64,000 nucleotides of DNA from Geomicrobium sp. JCM 19038 (GTDB lineage Bacteria; Bacillota; Bacilli; Bacillales; Marinococcaceae): NCBI RefSeq assembly GCF_000698125.1, contig NZ_BAXA01000003.1, forward strand, positions 62,001 to 126,000. The letters are read 5' to 3'. Below, in pieces: positions 29,401-39,897 of the stretch. The translations under genes were made by a program, and so were the position numbers. Every line of letters starts with the position of its first letter. The stretch's first letter is position 1. The notes under the pieces are model-generated. The model did not search any database. It worked only from the letters and a program-made list of their open reading frames with translations, and was not told the DNA's origin.

Positions 29401-32400
29401 ATGAGTAAATTAAAAACGATTTCTAAAGTACTCGTTGCAAACCGTGGAGAAATAGCGATTCGTATTTTTAGAGCTTGTACGGAGCTCGAAATACGTACTG
29501 TTGCGGTGTACTCGAAAGAAGATTCAGGAGCGTTTCACCGTTATAAAGCAGATGAGCCTACTTAATAGGCGAAGATAAAAAGCCGATTGAGGCTTACTTA
29601 GATATTGAAGCGATGATAAAACTCGCAAAGCGAATCGGTGTAGATGCGATTCATCCAGGATATGGATTTCTAGCAGAGAATACAGAATTTGCGAAGCGTT
29701 GTGAACAAGAAGGGATTGTATTCATAGGTCCAAAGTCAGAACACTTAGAAATGTTCGGTGACAAAATTCGCGCGCGGACAGCAGCAATTAACGCAAACAT
29801 CCCTGTGATTCCAGGAAGTGACGGTGCGGTTTTAAGTTTGGACGAAGTGGAAGCGTTTGCGAGCGAACACGGCTATCCGCTTATTATAAAAGCGAGCTTA
29901 GGTGGCGGAGGCCGCGGGATGCGGATTGTAAGGGAAGCTAAAGAGTTAAAAGAGTCGTACGAACGTGCCAAATCAGAGGCGCTAAGTGCATTTGGCAACG
30001 ATGAAGTTTACGTTGAGAAGCTGATTGAAAACCCTAAGCATATCGAAGTTCAAATTCTCGGTGATCATAGTGAGAACATCTTGCATTTGTATGAGCGTGA
30101 TTGTTCAGTCCAACGACGTCATCAGAAAGTCGTAGAAATTGCGCCGAGCATTAACTTAGAAGATGAGTTACGTGAACGAATTTGTGAATCAGCGGTGCAA
30201 CTTGCGAAAAGTGTCAATTATTATAACGCAGGTACGGTCGAGTTTTTAGTAGGCGCTGATGGAGAATTTTATTTTATTGAAGTCAACCCAAGGATTCAAG
30301 TGGAACATACGATTACTGAAATGGTTACAGGTGTAGACATTGTTCATGCACAATTGTACATTGCAGACGGTGCGACGCTTTTCGGGAAAGAACTCGCGTT
30401 ACCTAAACAAGATCAAGTTACGTTGCACGGATTTGCGATTCAGTCGCGTGTGACGACAGAAGATCCTGAGAACGGCTTTATGCCAGATACAGGTAGAATT
30501 AATGCGTACCGTTCAAGTGGTGGATTTGGTGTGCGACTTGACGCTGGTAACGGTTTTCAAGGAGCGGTCATTAGTGCCCATTATGATTCGTTACTCGTAA
30601 AAGTTTCTACGTGGGCAACAACGTTTGAAGTTGCTGCACAGAAAATGCTCCGAAATTTACGAGAGTTTCGAATTAGAGGGATTAAAACGAATATTTCATT
30701 TTTAGAAAATGTCGTTACACATCCTTCGTTTTTAAATGGGGAGTACAATACGTCATTTATTGATCAGACACCAGAATTATTCGTATTTCCTAGAAAGAAA
30801 GACCGGGGAACGAAGATGTTGACGTTCATTGGTGAAACGATTGTGAATGGCTACCCAGATTTAGAAAAGCAGAAGAAGCCAATTTATTTGGCCCCTCGAA
30901 TTCCAGAAGTTGATTTAACAAAGACTCCTAAAGCGGGGACCAAACAACGTCTTGATGAACTAGGAGCTGACGGGTTTGTTGAGTGGCTAAAAAAAGAAGA
31001 GCGTACGTTAATTACAGATACGACGTATAGAGACGCGCACCAGTCACTTTTAGCTACACGTGTACGAACACACGACCTAAAAGCGATTGCTGATCAAACG
31101 GCGAGGCTCATGCCTGACTTATTCTCTCTAGAGTTGTGGGGAGGAGCAACGTACGATGTGTCGATGCGCTTCTTGCATGAAGACCCGTGGGAACGACTCG
31201 TCACGTTACGTGAAAAAATTCCAAACGTGATGTTCCAAATGTTGTTACGTGGGGCTAATGCGGTCGGTTACAAAAACTATCCTGACAATGTTATCGAAGA
31301 GTTTGTGAAGAGATCAGCAGAAGCGGGCATCGATGTGTTCCGTGTGTTTGATTCATTAAACTGGCTAGAAGGAATGAAACCTGCAATAAAAGCCGTTCGA
31401 GAGAGTGGTAAACTCGCAGAAGCAGCGATTTGTTATTCAGGAGATTTACTCGAAGGGAAACAAACGAAATACAACTTGGATTATTACTTGAACCTTGCCA
31501 AAGAACTTGAGCGTGAAGGCGCACATATTTTGGCGATTAAAGATATGGCAGGTCTTTTGAAACCTGAAGCTGCGTTTGAATTGATCGGAGAGCTAAAATC
31601 AGCAACTTCGCTGCCAATTCATTTGCATATGCATGATACGAGCGGAAATGGGTATTTACGTATAGCCGGGCGATCGATGCAGGTGTCGACGTTGTAGATA
31701 CGGCCATTAGTTCGATGGCAGGCTCAACTTCACAACCGAGTATGGAAAGTCTCTATTATGCCCTGAAGGGTACGAATAAAGAACCTCAAATGAATGTGAC
31801 AGACGTGAAAAGACTCACGGGATACTGGGAAGACGTCCGTCACTATTACAAAGGCTTTGAGAATGGCTTGCTCGCGCCTCATCCTGAGATTTATGAACAT
31901 GAAATGCCAGGCGGGCAGTATAGTAATTTGCAACAGCAAGCAAAAGCAGTCGGTTTGAAAAACCAATGGGATCACGTGAAAGACATGTATAAGCGAGTCA
32001 ATGAAATGTTTGGCGATATTGTAAAAGTGACGCCTTCTTCGAAAGTTGTTGGAGACATGGCACTTTACATGGTCAAAAACGAGCTAACAGAAGAAGACAT
32101 TTTTGAAAAAGGAGAGTCGCTTGATTTTCCGGAATCAGTGATCGAGCTTTTCAGAGGTGAAATTGGACAACCTCACGGTGGATTTCCAGAAGAGCTTCAG
32201 AAGATCATCTTAAAAAACCGTGAACCACTAAAAGATCGTCCAGGAAAGCATATGGACCCGGTTGATTTTGAACAAGTAGAGAAAGAACTGTTCGAATCAC
32301 TTGAACGAGAAGTAACGGCACATGACGTATTAAATCATACGATGTATCCGAAAGTGTTTGAGGAATTTGAGCAGTTTAGAAACCGCTTTGGTGACGTATC

Positions 32401-32848
32401 GGTTCTTGATACAGGAACGTTCTTTTACGGGCTTCGTTTAGGTGAAGAGATTGAAGTCGTCATTGAAGAAGGAAAGACATTAATCGTTAAATTGATTTCA
32501 GTATCAGAGCCAAACGAAAAAGCAGATCGAATTGTTTATTACGAATTAAATGGTCAACCACGTGAAGTCGTGATTAAAGATCGTAGTATTAAAACGAACG
32601 TCAGAGAAAAAGCTAAAGCTGACAAGAAAAACCCTGCACATATCGCAGCAACGATGCCAGGGACCATTTTAAACGTGATCGTAAAAGAAGGTGAAGACGT
32701 GAAAAAAGGAGATCACCTGATTATTACGGAGGCGATGAAGATGGAGACAACAGTACAGGCTCCAAAGGACGGCAGAATTAAATCGGTTCATATAAGCAAT
32801 AATGAAGCGATTGAAGCAGGTGATTTACTGCTAGAGTTCGAGAGCTAA
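29401..32848 (+). CDS. pycA: Pyruvate carboxylase, frame broken by two missing bases
   Basis: Biotin enzyme that makes oxaloacetate from pyruvate. Domains: biotin carboxylase ([37 protein letters not shown]), carboxyltransferase ([27 protein letters not shown]) and C-terminal biotin carrier with EAMKMETT. The frame is lost at about 29556 (one base missing; DEPT-stop should be DEAYLIGED) and again at about 31652 (GYLRIAGRS should be [10 protein letters not shown]). With both restored the protein is about 1149 residues, matching the family. Two independent single-base deletions in one conserved gene favour sequencing error. The start is ATG at 29401 after GGGAGGA. Confidence 0.94.
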
Positions 32849-32862
32849 TGAAGGAGTAGTCA

Positions 32863-34029
32863 ATGGAAATTCGTAGGTTGAATGACAATGAAATAGACCA
32901 AGTGATCGAACTTGGTGAATTTGCTTTCCAAGGCAACTTTTCGAAAGAAGATCGAGATGATATCCGCTCTCGTATTGAACCTTCAAACATTTGGGGCGCT
33001 TTTGAAGGTGAGCGGCTTGCTTCGAAAGTGTCGATGTTACCGATGAATGTATACGTTCAAGGCGTAGCGATGAAAGCCTGTGGGATTACAGGCGTATCGA
33101 CGTGGCCAGAGCATCGGCGAGGGGGGCTCGTTCGTACGTTAATAAAACATGCCCTGACGGATATGGTAGAGAAAGGTCAAACACTTTCTCTACTTGACCC
33201 CTTCTCTGTCGGGTATTACAGAAAATTCGGTTGGGAGTTGTATTGTGATCACTCGACAGCAGTTTTTACGAGTAAAGAACAGTTTCCGAAACCATCAAAA
33301 AACGGTACTGGAAGTTTTGATCACGTTACAAAAGAAGATTGGCAAAGGCTGCAAGATGTCTATCAGCAATTAGCGACACGTTACACCGGGATGATTAATC
33401 GGGATGAATGGTGGTGGTTAAACCGTAAGTTTAATCATTTCACTAAAACATATCGTGCGATCATTTACGTAGACCAGCATGGTGAAGACCGAGGCTATCT
33501 TTTTTATAAGATAAAAGAAAATGAACTGATCGTGCCAGAGTTTGTTGCGTTGAACGAAGAAGCCTATGAACAGCTATGGCGATTTATTGCAGACCATGAT
33601 TCGATGGCAGAGACGATTAAAATGCGACAATTATCGCAAACACCGTGGCAATTTTATTTGGATAACCCTCAAGTGAAAGAAGAGCGGAAACCATTTTTTA
33701 TGGCACGTATCGTCGATGCACAGCGGTTTTTAGAGCAGTTTCCCTTTCAATTAGAAGATGGTGAAAGCATGACGTTTGCGATTACGGATGAGTTCGCTGA
33801 GTGGAACAATGGCAGTTATTACGTTGAACGCACACACGTTGAAACGCTAGCTGATCCACGTCATGATGCAATCACTGTAGATATTCGCACACTCGTGCCG
33901 TTGTTGTTTCGTTATATTGATCTTTCAATCCTTAGAGAACGCGGGCAGCTATCAATCAGCGATGATACTGCACAGTTGTTAGAGCGGGCAATACCGAAGT
34001 ATAAGCCAAACTTGTTGGATGCATTCTAA
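32863..34029 (+). CDS. Eis-like GNAT acetyltransferase
   Basis: A 388-residue protein with the three-part layout of the Eis family. A first GNAT domain (residues about 1-140) has the acetyl-CoA loop in TWPEHRRGGLVRTLI. A second divergent GNAT-like domain follows, then an SCP2-like C-terminal domain (from about 290) ending in the typical free Phe carboxylate (NLLDAF). Eis-type enzymes acetylate amines, including aminoglycosides in some species; the substrate here is unknown. It follows pycA by 14 bases and shares its terminator region. Confidence 0.87.
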   Translation: MEIRRLNDNEIDQVIELGEFAFQGNFSKEDRDDIRSRIEPSNIWGAFEGERLASKVSMLPMNVYVQGVAMKACGITGVSTWPEHRRGGLVRTLIKHALTDMVEKGQTLSLLDPFSVGYYRKFGWELYCDHSTAVFTSKEQFPKPSKNGTGSFDHVTKEDWQRLQDVYQQLATRYTGMINRDEWWWLNRKFNHFTKTYRAIIYVDQHGEDRGYLFYKIKENELIVPEFVALNEEAYEQLWRFIADHDSMAETIKMRQLSQTPWQFYLDNPQVKEERKPFFMARIVDAQRFLEQFPFQLEDGESMTFAITDEFAEWNNGSYYVERTHVETLADPRHDAITVDIRTLVPLLFRYIDLSILRERGQLSISDDTAQLLERAIPKYKPNLLDAF

Positions 34030-34033
34030 AAAC

Positions 34034-34061
34034 AAAAAGCCCTCGATCGAGAGGGCTTTTT
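34034..34061. terminator. Bidirectional terminator before ctaA
   Basis: AAAAAGCCCTC / GAGGGCTTTTT with an inner CGATCG, between convergent genes. Confidence 0.92.
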
Positions 34062-34062
34062 G

Positions 34063-34953
34063 TTAATAAGCAGGTCGTCTTACAATGATTGTGGCAATGT
34101 AGCAAATCATTGTGAACATAATTGAAACGACAAGTGAGTGAATGAGTGCAAACGTCATGTATTGATCTGGGAAATAAACAATTAAAATCCCAGCAGTAGC
34201 TTGAATGAGGACGAGAGCAACGACTGTCCACGCACTAATCGATAATGTTTTACTTTCGCTCTTAAACTTCATTGCTTTGATTGCTAAAATCACGAGTAGA
34301 ACGACGAGTAAGATTGCCGCAGAGCGGTGAATGATTTGTACGAGTGCTTGAAAATTAATCGACGATGAGGCAGCATCGCAAAATGGAAAACTCGTACAGC
34401 CATAAGTCGAGCCGGTATGTTTTACGTAAGCGCCAGTGTAAATGACCGCATAGGCGTAAACGAGTACACCAAATACGTAATTTCTAAAGCCTTTCGTGAC
34501 TCGAGGCTGTGGTCGGTTGTCGTTCTCAAATGATAGAATCGTTAAGATGACAACAGTTGCTAGAGAAATGGCTGAAATACCAAAGTGTAGCGCAAGGACG
34601 ATATTCGAATGACCGAACACGACCGCAGCCGCACCCATCATCCCTTGGAAAACAATGAACAAGACGGCCATTAACGCCCAGAACTTCGTTTCCTGAGTGT
34701 GACGAAGCTTTCGCCACGACCAAATCGCCAAGATAATAACGAGCAACCCGACAATTCCTGAGACAAGACGGTGGCTATATTCGACAATTGTTGCAAATAC
34801 CATGTTGCTTGGGAGTACTTCTCCAAAACATAATGGCCACGTTTCGCCGCAGCCGTCACCAGAATCGGTTTTCGTGACAATTGCACCTTGTAAAAGTACA
34901 ATAATCATACCGATTGAAGTAAGAATCCCAAAAAACTTCAAACCTCTGTTCAA
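34063..34953 (-). CDS. ctaA: Heme A synthase
   Basis: Eight-helix membrane enzyme of 296 residues that oxidises heme O to heme A for the aa3-type oxidase. It shows the two external Cys pairs (CGETWPLC and CTSFPFC), the EYSHR and HFG histidine motifs of the first half, and the HRSAAI motif in the second. The start is TTG at 34953, after AAAAGGTGA; GTG at 34962 overlaps the ribosome site. It is divergent from the ctaC operon, as in B. subtilis, but ctaB is not between them. Confidence 0.93.
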   Translation of the reverse strand: MNRGLKFFGILTSIGMIIVLLQGAIVTKTDSGDGCGETWPLCFGEVLPSNMVFATIVEYSHRLVSGIVGLLVIILAIWSWRKLRHTQETKFWALMAVLFIVFQGMMGAAAVVFGHSNIVLALHFGISAISLATVVILTILSFENDNRPQPRVTKGFRNYVFGVLVYAYAVIYTGAYVKHTGSTYGCTSFPFCDAASSSINFQALVQIIHRSAAILLVVLLVILAIKAMKFKSESKTLSISAWTVVALVLIQATAGILIVYFPDQYMTFALIHSLVVSIMFTMICYIATIIVRRPAY

Positions 34954-35783
34954 GATGATCACCTTTTCATAAGTAGGGTAAAACCTGTTGACAAAACAAA
35001 TAGAGTATGATTACGTAAAATAGGCTATTACGAGCGACATGTTTCGACACGTAAAGAACCACTCATGTAAATAGTAAAGAACTTTAACATCATAAGTCAA
35101 TTTACGTTCAGTGAACATTTCGTGGCAATTCATGTGAAATATTCATCAGATTGGTGATACTTGATGAAACCATTTTAATTTTAGGCTATAATAGCATTAA
35201 AATGATAACCTCTACGCTCTATATGACTTTTGTAGTAGACTGTAGTAGGTTTGATTGGTTCAAGTGAATGTACTTGATTGCCATTCTTACGATTTAAAGG
35301 GGGTGACACGGTTAGCGATAAACGGGGCTTTGCCGCACTTGGTTGAGGAGTACTCGCTATGACGCTTCGAGTTCGCAAATGGTGTGATCAAGTAGTTACA
35401 TAATAATGATTGTACCGTTTATGTCCGACAAAGAATGAATACGACTACTACCGTTTGTCAGTAACACCAACTTGTTTACGGTTGGTGTGACCGTATAGCG
35501 CTCACTTTAGATGTGTAAGTTGTACGTTTCCTCAGTATATTCAACCGGCAATTGTAATTCGTTTTGAACCACGCTCGTCACTGTAAGGCGGGCAAAAACA
35601 TGCTGTATGTACTTGGATACCCATTTAGCTTACTTCGTATAATAATAAGCGTTCCGTGTGTTCGCTTGATTTATACGAAGGATTAAGTCTGATGTGAATT
35701 CGATCATGTTCTTACATGAATTTACGAGTCAACGGTTACACTTGTATTATCAGCAACAGAAAGAAAGTGGGGTAAAATCTCTC
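34954..35783. other. Long gene-free region between ctaA and ctaC
   Basis: In B. subtilis ctaB (heme O synthase, about 300 codons) sits upstream of ctaC; no CtaB-like frame is found here, intact or broken. A TATAAT at 35187 is flanked by a perfect 9-bp inverted repeat, CATTTTAAT (35171-35179) and ATTAAAATG (35196-35204). A ribosome-site-like AAAGGGGGTGAC near 35297 leads only into a 19-codon frame. Hairpins include ACACCAAC/GTTGGTGT (around 35464-35489) and the 10-bp repeat CTTCGTATAA/TTATACGAAG (35633-35680) with an inner AAGCG/CGCTT. The ctaC leader may thus be over 500 bases. Confidence 0.6.
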
Positions 35784-36905
35784 ATGAATGGTTTGAGAAG
35801 ACTTTTCAAGTTTGCGCCGTTTATGGCAGTCTTCCTGTTCTTGGCAGGCTGTGGTGAGCGAAGATTGACGGCTTTAGACCCAATGGGTCCTCAGTCGCAA
35901 TGGATTTATGACAACATGATTTTAAGTCTTTACGTCATGGCGATCGTTATTATTGTCGTCTTCGTACTGTTCTTTATCGTAGTTGCTCGTTTCCGTCATA
36001 AAGAAGGAGACAATGAATACCCTGAACAAGTTCACGGAAGTACAAAGCTAGAAGTGGCTTGGACAGTAATTCCGCTATTTTTATTAGCTATTTTAGCTGT
36101 ACCTACAGTAACTGGACAATTTTACTTATCAAACACTGGTCTTGAAGCTCAAGAAGCTGAGAATGAAGAAGAGGTTGATGAAGAAGAATTGGACGCTGAA
36201 AGTGCTGAAGAGCTTGGCGACGATGTCATGAAGATTACAGCGACTGGACATCAGTTCTGGTGGCAGTTTGATTATGACTTTGGTGATGACTCATTTACAG
36301 CCGGTAACGAAGTATACGTGCCTGTTGACACGAAAGTTGCATTCGTCTTAGAAGCAGAAGACGTTATGCACTCATTCTGGGTGCCTGCACTTGCGGGTAA
36401 AGTCGATAACATTCCTGGAATTGAGAACTACATGTGGCTTGAAGCAAGTGAGCCAGGTGTATACAAAGGAAAATGTGCAGAGCTTTGTGGTCCATCACAC
36501 GCGCTAATGGACTTCAGATTGATCGCTCTTGAGCAAGATGAGTTCGACGAGTGGGCAACTGCAATGCAAGAAGAAGAGGAAGCTCCAACTGAATCACTTG
36601 CAAACGAAGGTCGTGAACTCTTTGAAGAGCAAAGCTGCTTGCAATGTCACGCAGTAGATGGAGACGGAGGCGCAATGGGTCCATCACTTGCGAACTTTGG
36701 AGATCGTGAGACAATCGCGAACTACCTTGAAGTGACGGATGAGAACTTGAAAGCTTGGATTCAAGATCCTCAATCATTAAAGCAAGGGAACAACATGCCT
36801 GCTTATCCAGATTTAAGCGATGAAGAGCTTGACGCCCTTGTAGCTTATTTAAATCAGTTAGAGAAATTAGACCCAGAAACGAAAGAAGGGCTTGAGCGAG
36901 ACTAA
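35784..36905 (+). CDS. ctaC: Cytochrome c oxidase (caa3) subunit II
   Basis: Lipoprotein subunit of 373 residues. The lipobox is FLFLAGC; two membrane helices follow; the CuA domain has HSFWVPALAGK and CAELCGPSHALM with the copper ligands. A C-terminal cytochrome c domain carries CLQCH and the methionine in NNMPAYPDLS, so this is a caa3-type enzyme in which subunit II holds covalent heme c. An acidic insertion (EAENEEEVDEEELDAES) follows the second helix and would face the outside, as in alkaliphile oxidases. The start is ATG at 35784. Confidence 0.96.
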   Translation: MNGLRRLFKFAPFMAVFLFLAGCGERRLTALDPMGPQSQWIYDNMILSLYVMAIVIIVVFVLFFIVVARFRHKEGDNEYPEQVHGSTKLEVAWTVIPLFLLAILAVPTVTGQFYLSNTGLEAQEAENEEEVDEEELDAESAEELGDDVMKITATGHQFWWQFDYDFGDDSFTAGNEVYVPVDTKVAFVLEAEDVMHSFWVPALAGKVDNIPGIENYMWLEASEPGVYKGKCAELCGPSHALMDFRLIALEQDEFDEWATAMQEEEEAPTESLANEGRELFEEQSCLQCHAVDGDGGAMGPSLANFGDRETIANYLEVTDENLKAWIQDPQSLKQGNNMPAYPDLSDEELDALVAYLNQLEKLDPETKEGLERD

Positions 36906-36940
36906 TCGCTTAAGGGTATGCATAAAGGAGGCTAATCCAC

Positions 36941-38821
36941 GTGGTAAGAGAGGCTACAAACACGCTCCAAAAGAGTGTGCTTTGGGATTGGTTGACGACT
37001 GTCGACCATAAAAAGCTGGCCGTCTTATATCTCATCTCGGGTACATTGTTCTTCTTAAAAGCCGGCCTAATGGCCGTCTTTATGAGAATTCAATTGATGT
37101 TCCCGATGAATGACTTTTTAAGTGGTCAGACATTTAATGAATTTATTACGATGCATGGTACGATCATGCTATTCTTAGCAGCAACACCACTATTATTCGC
37201 GTTTATGAACTACATCGTGCCACTGCAAATCGGTGCACGAGACGTCGCGTTTCCGTTCGTGAACGCCCTCGGTTTCTGGTTGTTCTTCTTCGGGGGAATA
37301 CTCGTAAGTTTGAGTTGGTTCTTCGGAGGAGCACCAGATGCAGGGTGGACGTCGTACGTTCCGCTCGCAAGCCGTGATTACGGTGGACTTGGAATTGACT
37401 TCTACGTACTCGGTTTACAAGTGTCCGGTATTGGTACACTCGTATCGGGGATTAACTTTATCGTAACGATCATCAACATGCGTGCACCTGGTATGACGAT
37501 GATGCGTATGCCACTTTTCTGTTGGACGACGCTCGTTACATCAATCTTAATCGTATTTGCATTTACACCACTTGCAGCTGGTCTTGCACTTCTTATGCTA
37601 GACCGTATGTTTGATGGTATGTTCTTTATCCCTGGTGAGGGTGGTAATGTTGTCATTTGGCAACACATCTTCTGGATCTTCGGACACCCGGAAGTATACA
37701 TTCTCGTATTACCAGCGTTCGGTATGATTTCTGAAATTATCCCGACATTCTCTAAGAAACGTCTTTTCGGTTATACAGCAATGGTATTTGCAACACTAAT
37801 CATCGGTTTCCTCGGTTTCATGGTATGGATGCACCACATGTTTACCGTCGGCATTGGTCCGATTGCAAACTCTGTGTTTGCGATTGCTACGATGATTATC
37901 GGTATACCTACCGGTATTAAGATCTTTAACTGGCTCTTTACGATGTGGGGCGGTAAGCTCACATTTAATACGGCAATGCTTTGTGCGTCGTCATTCGTAC
38001 CGACGTTCGTACTCGGTGGTGTAACAGGGGTTATGCTTGCAATGGCACCAGTTGACCACTTGTACCACGATACGTATTTCGTTGTTGCCCACTTCCACTA
38101 CATCATATTAGGTGGTATCGTTCTAGGACTCATCGGTGCAACGTTCTACTGGTATCCGAAGATGTTCGGTCATAAGCTTAATGAAACTTTAGGTAAAATT
38201 ATGTTCTGGATGTTCTATGTTGGTTTCCATTTAACATTCTTCGTTCAACACATTCTTGGACTCATCGGTATGCCACGTCGTGTGTATACATACCTTGAAG
38301 GTCAAGGGATGGACACGATGAACATGATCTCTACGATTGGTGCATTTGTAATGAGTGCGGCAATTATCTTGCTCGTAATTAACGTTGTATATTCTGCAAT
38401 GAAATCACCTCGCGAAGGTGGAGATCCTTGGGATGGTCGTACACTTGAGTGGGCGACACCAACACCAGTACCTGAATACAACTTTGCTCAAACACCACAA
38501 GTTCGTTCTCTTGATCCATTATTCTATGAAAAGATTCATGGTGATGGAACGATGAAGCCAGCAGAGCCAATTGGTGACATTCACATGCCAAACGGTTCAA
38601 TCTATCCGTTTACGATTAGTCTTGGACTATTCTTCGCCGGATTTGGTTTCATTATGTTAAACATGGAAAATGCGATTATTAGTCCTTGGATTGTAATTGC
38701 TGTCGGTGGAATTATTACATTCGGCTCAATGGCCTTGCATTCTGTGAAAGAAGACCACGGTTATCATATTTCGAAAGAAACCGTTGAGCAGATGGAGAAA
38801 GAGGTGGGAACGAATGGCTGA
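36941..38821 (+). CDS. ctaD: Cytochrome c oxidase (caa3) subunit I
   Basis: Catalytic subunit of 626 residues with heme a, heme a3 and CuB. Key motifs: FITMHGTIM (heme a His), WQHIFWIFGHPEVYILVLP (CuB His and Tyr), WMHHMFTVG (CuB His pair) and HFHYIILGG (heme a3/heme a His). The start is GTG at 36941, nine bases after AAAGGAGG. The stop overlaps the start of ctaE by eight bases. Confidence 0.97.
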   Translation: MVREATNTLQKSVLWDWLTTVDHKKLAVLYLISGTLFFLKAGLMAVFMRIQLMFPMNDFLSGQTFNEFITMHGTIMLFLAATPLLFAFMNYIVPLQIGARDVAFPFVNALGFWLFFFGGILVSLSWFFGGAPDAGWTSYVPLASRDYGGLGIDFYVLGLQVSGIGTLVSGINFIVTIINMRAPGMTMMRMPLFCWTTLVTSILIVFAFTPLAAGLALLMLDRMFDGMFFIPGEGGNVVIWQHIFWIFGHPEVYILVLPAFGMISEIIPTFSKKRLFGYTAMVFATLIIGFLGFMVWMHHMFTVGIGPIANSVFAIATMIIGIPTGIKIFNWLFTMWGGKLTFNTAMLCASSFVPTFVLGGVTGVMLAMAPVDHLYHDTYFVVAHFHYIILGGIVLGLIGATFYWYPKMFGHKLNETLGKIMFWMFYVGFHLTFFVQHILGLIGMPRRVYTYLEGQGMDTMNMISTIGAFVMSAAIILLVINVVYSAMKSPREGGDPWDGRTLEWATPTPVPEYNFAQTPQVRSLDPLFYEKIHGDGTMKPAEPIGDIHMPNGSIYPFTISLGLFFAGFGFIMLNMENAIISPWIVIAVGGIITFGSMALHSVKEDHGYHISKETVEQMEKEVGTNG

Positions 38822-39431
38822 AACAACTGATTTATCCAAAGGACTTCCTTCCCACCCGGAAAAGGCAACCTTAGAAGGCAAGAACAAGTTTCTTGGCTTC
38901 TGGGTGTTCCTTGCCGGTGAAACAACGATGTTTGCCACGTTCTTTGGAACGTACTTAGGTTTACGTAACGGAACAGGTTCTGGTCCGGAAGCGGCGGATA
39001 TTTTCTCACTGCCACTCGTCTTTATTATGACGATGATTCTTCTTACAAGCTCGTTAACGAGTGTGTTCGCAATGTTTGCGATGAAGAAAAATCAATTTAA
39101 GAAGATGAAGATTTGGATGTGGGTCACGGTTGCTCTCGGTACTGCATTCTTAGGTTTTGAAATCTATGAGTTTGTGGAATATGTACATTATGGACTTGGA
39201 TTTACGACGAGTGCATTTGCATCATCTTTCTACGCACTAGTAGGTTTGCACGGAGCCCACGTATTGTTCGGTTTATGTTGGATTAGTTTGTTATTAATCC
39301 GTTACAACAAATCGGGAATTACGCTTACGAATGCTCCAAAGTTTTACGTAGCTAGTCTTTACTGGCACTTTATCGACGTCGTGTGGATTTTCATCTTCAC
39401 GGTTGTCTACCTAATGGGAATCGGAGGTTGA
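38814..39431 (+). CDS. ctaE: Cytochrome c oxidase (caa3) subunit III
   Basis: Five-helix subunit of 205 residues. Family motifs include KFLGFWVFLAGETTMFATFFGTYL, EIYEFVEY, GLHGAHVLFGL and YWHFIDVVWIFIF. The start ATG at 38814 overlaps the end of ctaD; an upstream in-frame start at 38784 would lie inside ctaD and is rejected. Part of ctaCDEF. Confidence 0.97.
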   Translation: MAETTDLSKGLPSHPEKATLEGKNKFLGFWVFLAGETTMFATFFGTYLGLRNGTGSGPEAADIFSLPLVFIMTMILLTSSLTSVFAMFAMKKNQFKKMKIWMWVTVALGTAFLGFEIYEFVEYVHYGLGFTTSAFASSFYALVGLHGAHVLFGLCWISLLLIRYNKSGITLTNAPKFYVASLYWHFIDVVWIFIFTVVYLMGIGG

Positions 39432-39437
39432 TCATAA

Positions 39438-39782
39438 ATGGGTGAAAATTTATCTCAACCGTTTGAGAAAAGCTCAATGACTCCTGAAGAAATTAGAAAG
39501 ATTAATCGGGAGCAACGAATTCAAACGATTGCATTTGGTTTTATGATCGCAATCACACTGCTTGCATTTATTGCTGTTGGTGCTGATGTCGTTCCAGGAT
39601 CATTTGCGATTCCGTTTATTCTAGGTTTAGCAGGGATCCAGTTGTTTTTACAACTTTACTATTTCATGCACTTAAAGGATAAAGACCACGGTTGGCCGAA
39701 TACGTTTATTGTGTCCGGAATCGTACTCGTTATTCCTACGATTGTTGCGTTAATGCTTCTAATCGGTGTAACGAAATACTAA
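39438..39782 (+). CDS. ctaF: Cytochrome c oxidase (caa3) subunit IV
   Basis: A 114-residue protein with three membrane helices and the typical QLFLQLYYFMHLKDKDHGWPN segment of bacterial CtaF. GGAGG overlaps the end of ctaE. It is the last gene of the oxidase operon and is followed by a terminator. Confidence 0.95.
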   Translation: MGENLSQPFEKSSMTPEEIRKINREQRIQTIAFGFMIAITLLAFIAVGADVVPGSFAIPFILGLAGIQLFLQLYYFMHLKDKDHGWPNTFIVSGIVLVIPTIVALMLLIGVTKY

Positions 39783-39790
39783 GTGACAAG

Positions 39791-39818
39791 AAAGAGCGGC
39801 CAAATTCGGTCGCTCTTT
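39791..39818 (+). terminator. Terminator of the cta operon
   Basis: AAAGAGCGGCC / GGTCGCTCTTT with one G-U pair and T run. Confidence 0.88.
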
Positions 39819-39844
39819 TGTCATATAATCGTCAAGGAGACGTT

Positions 39845-39873
39845 TTGAGTGTGAGTAGTCGTTGCAGTATAAT
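39845..39873 (+). promoter_or_regulatory. Sigma-A promoter of the DUF420 gene
   Basis: -35 TTGAGT, 17-base spacer, consensus -10 TATAAT, 24 bases before the start codon. Confidence 0.75.
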
Positions 39874-39897
39874 GGAAACGACAGGAGGTTGTTTTCT

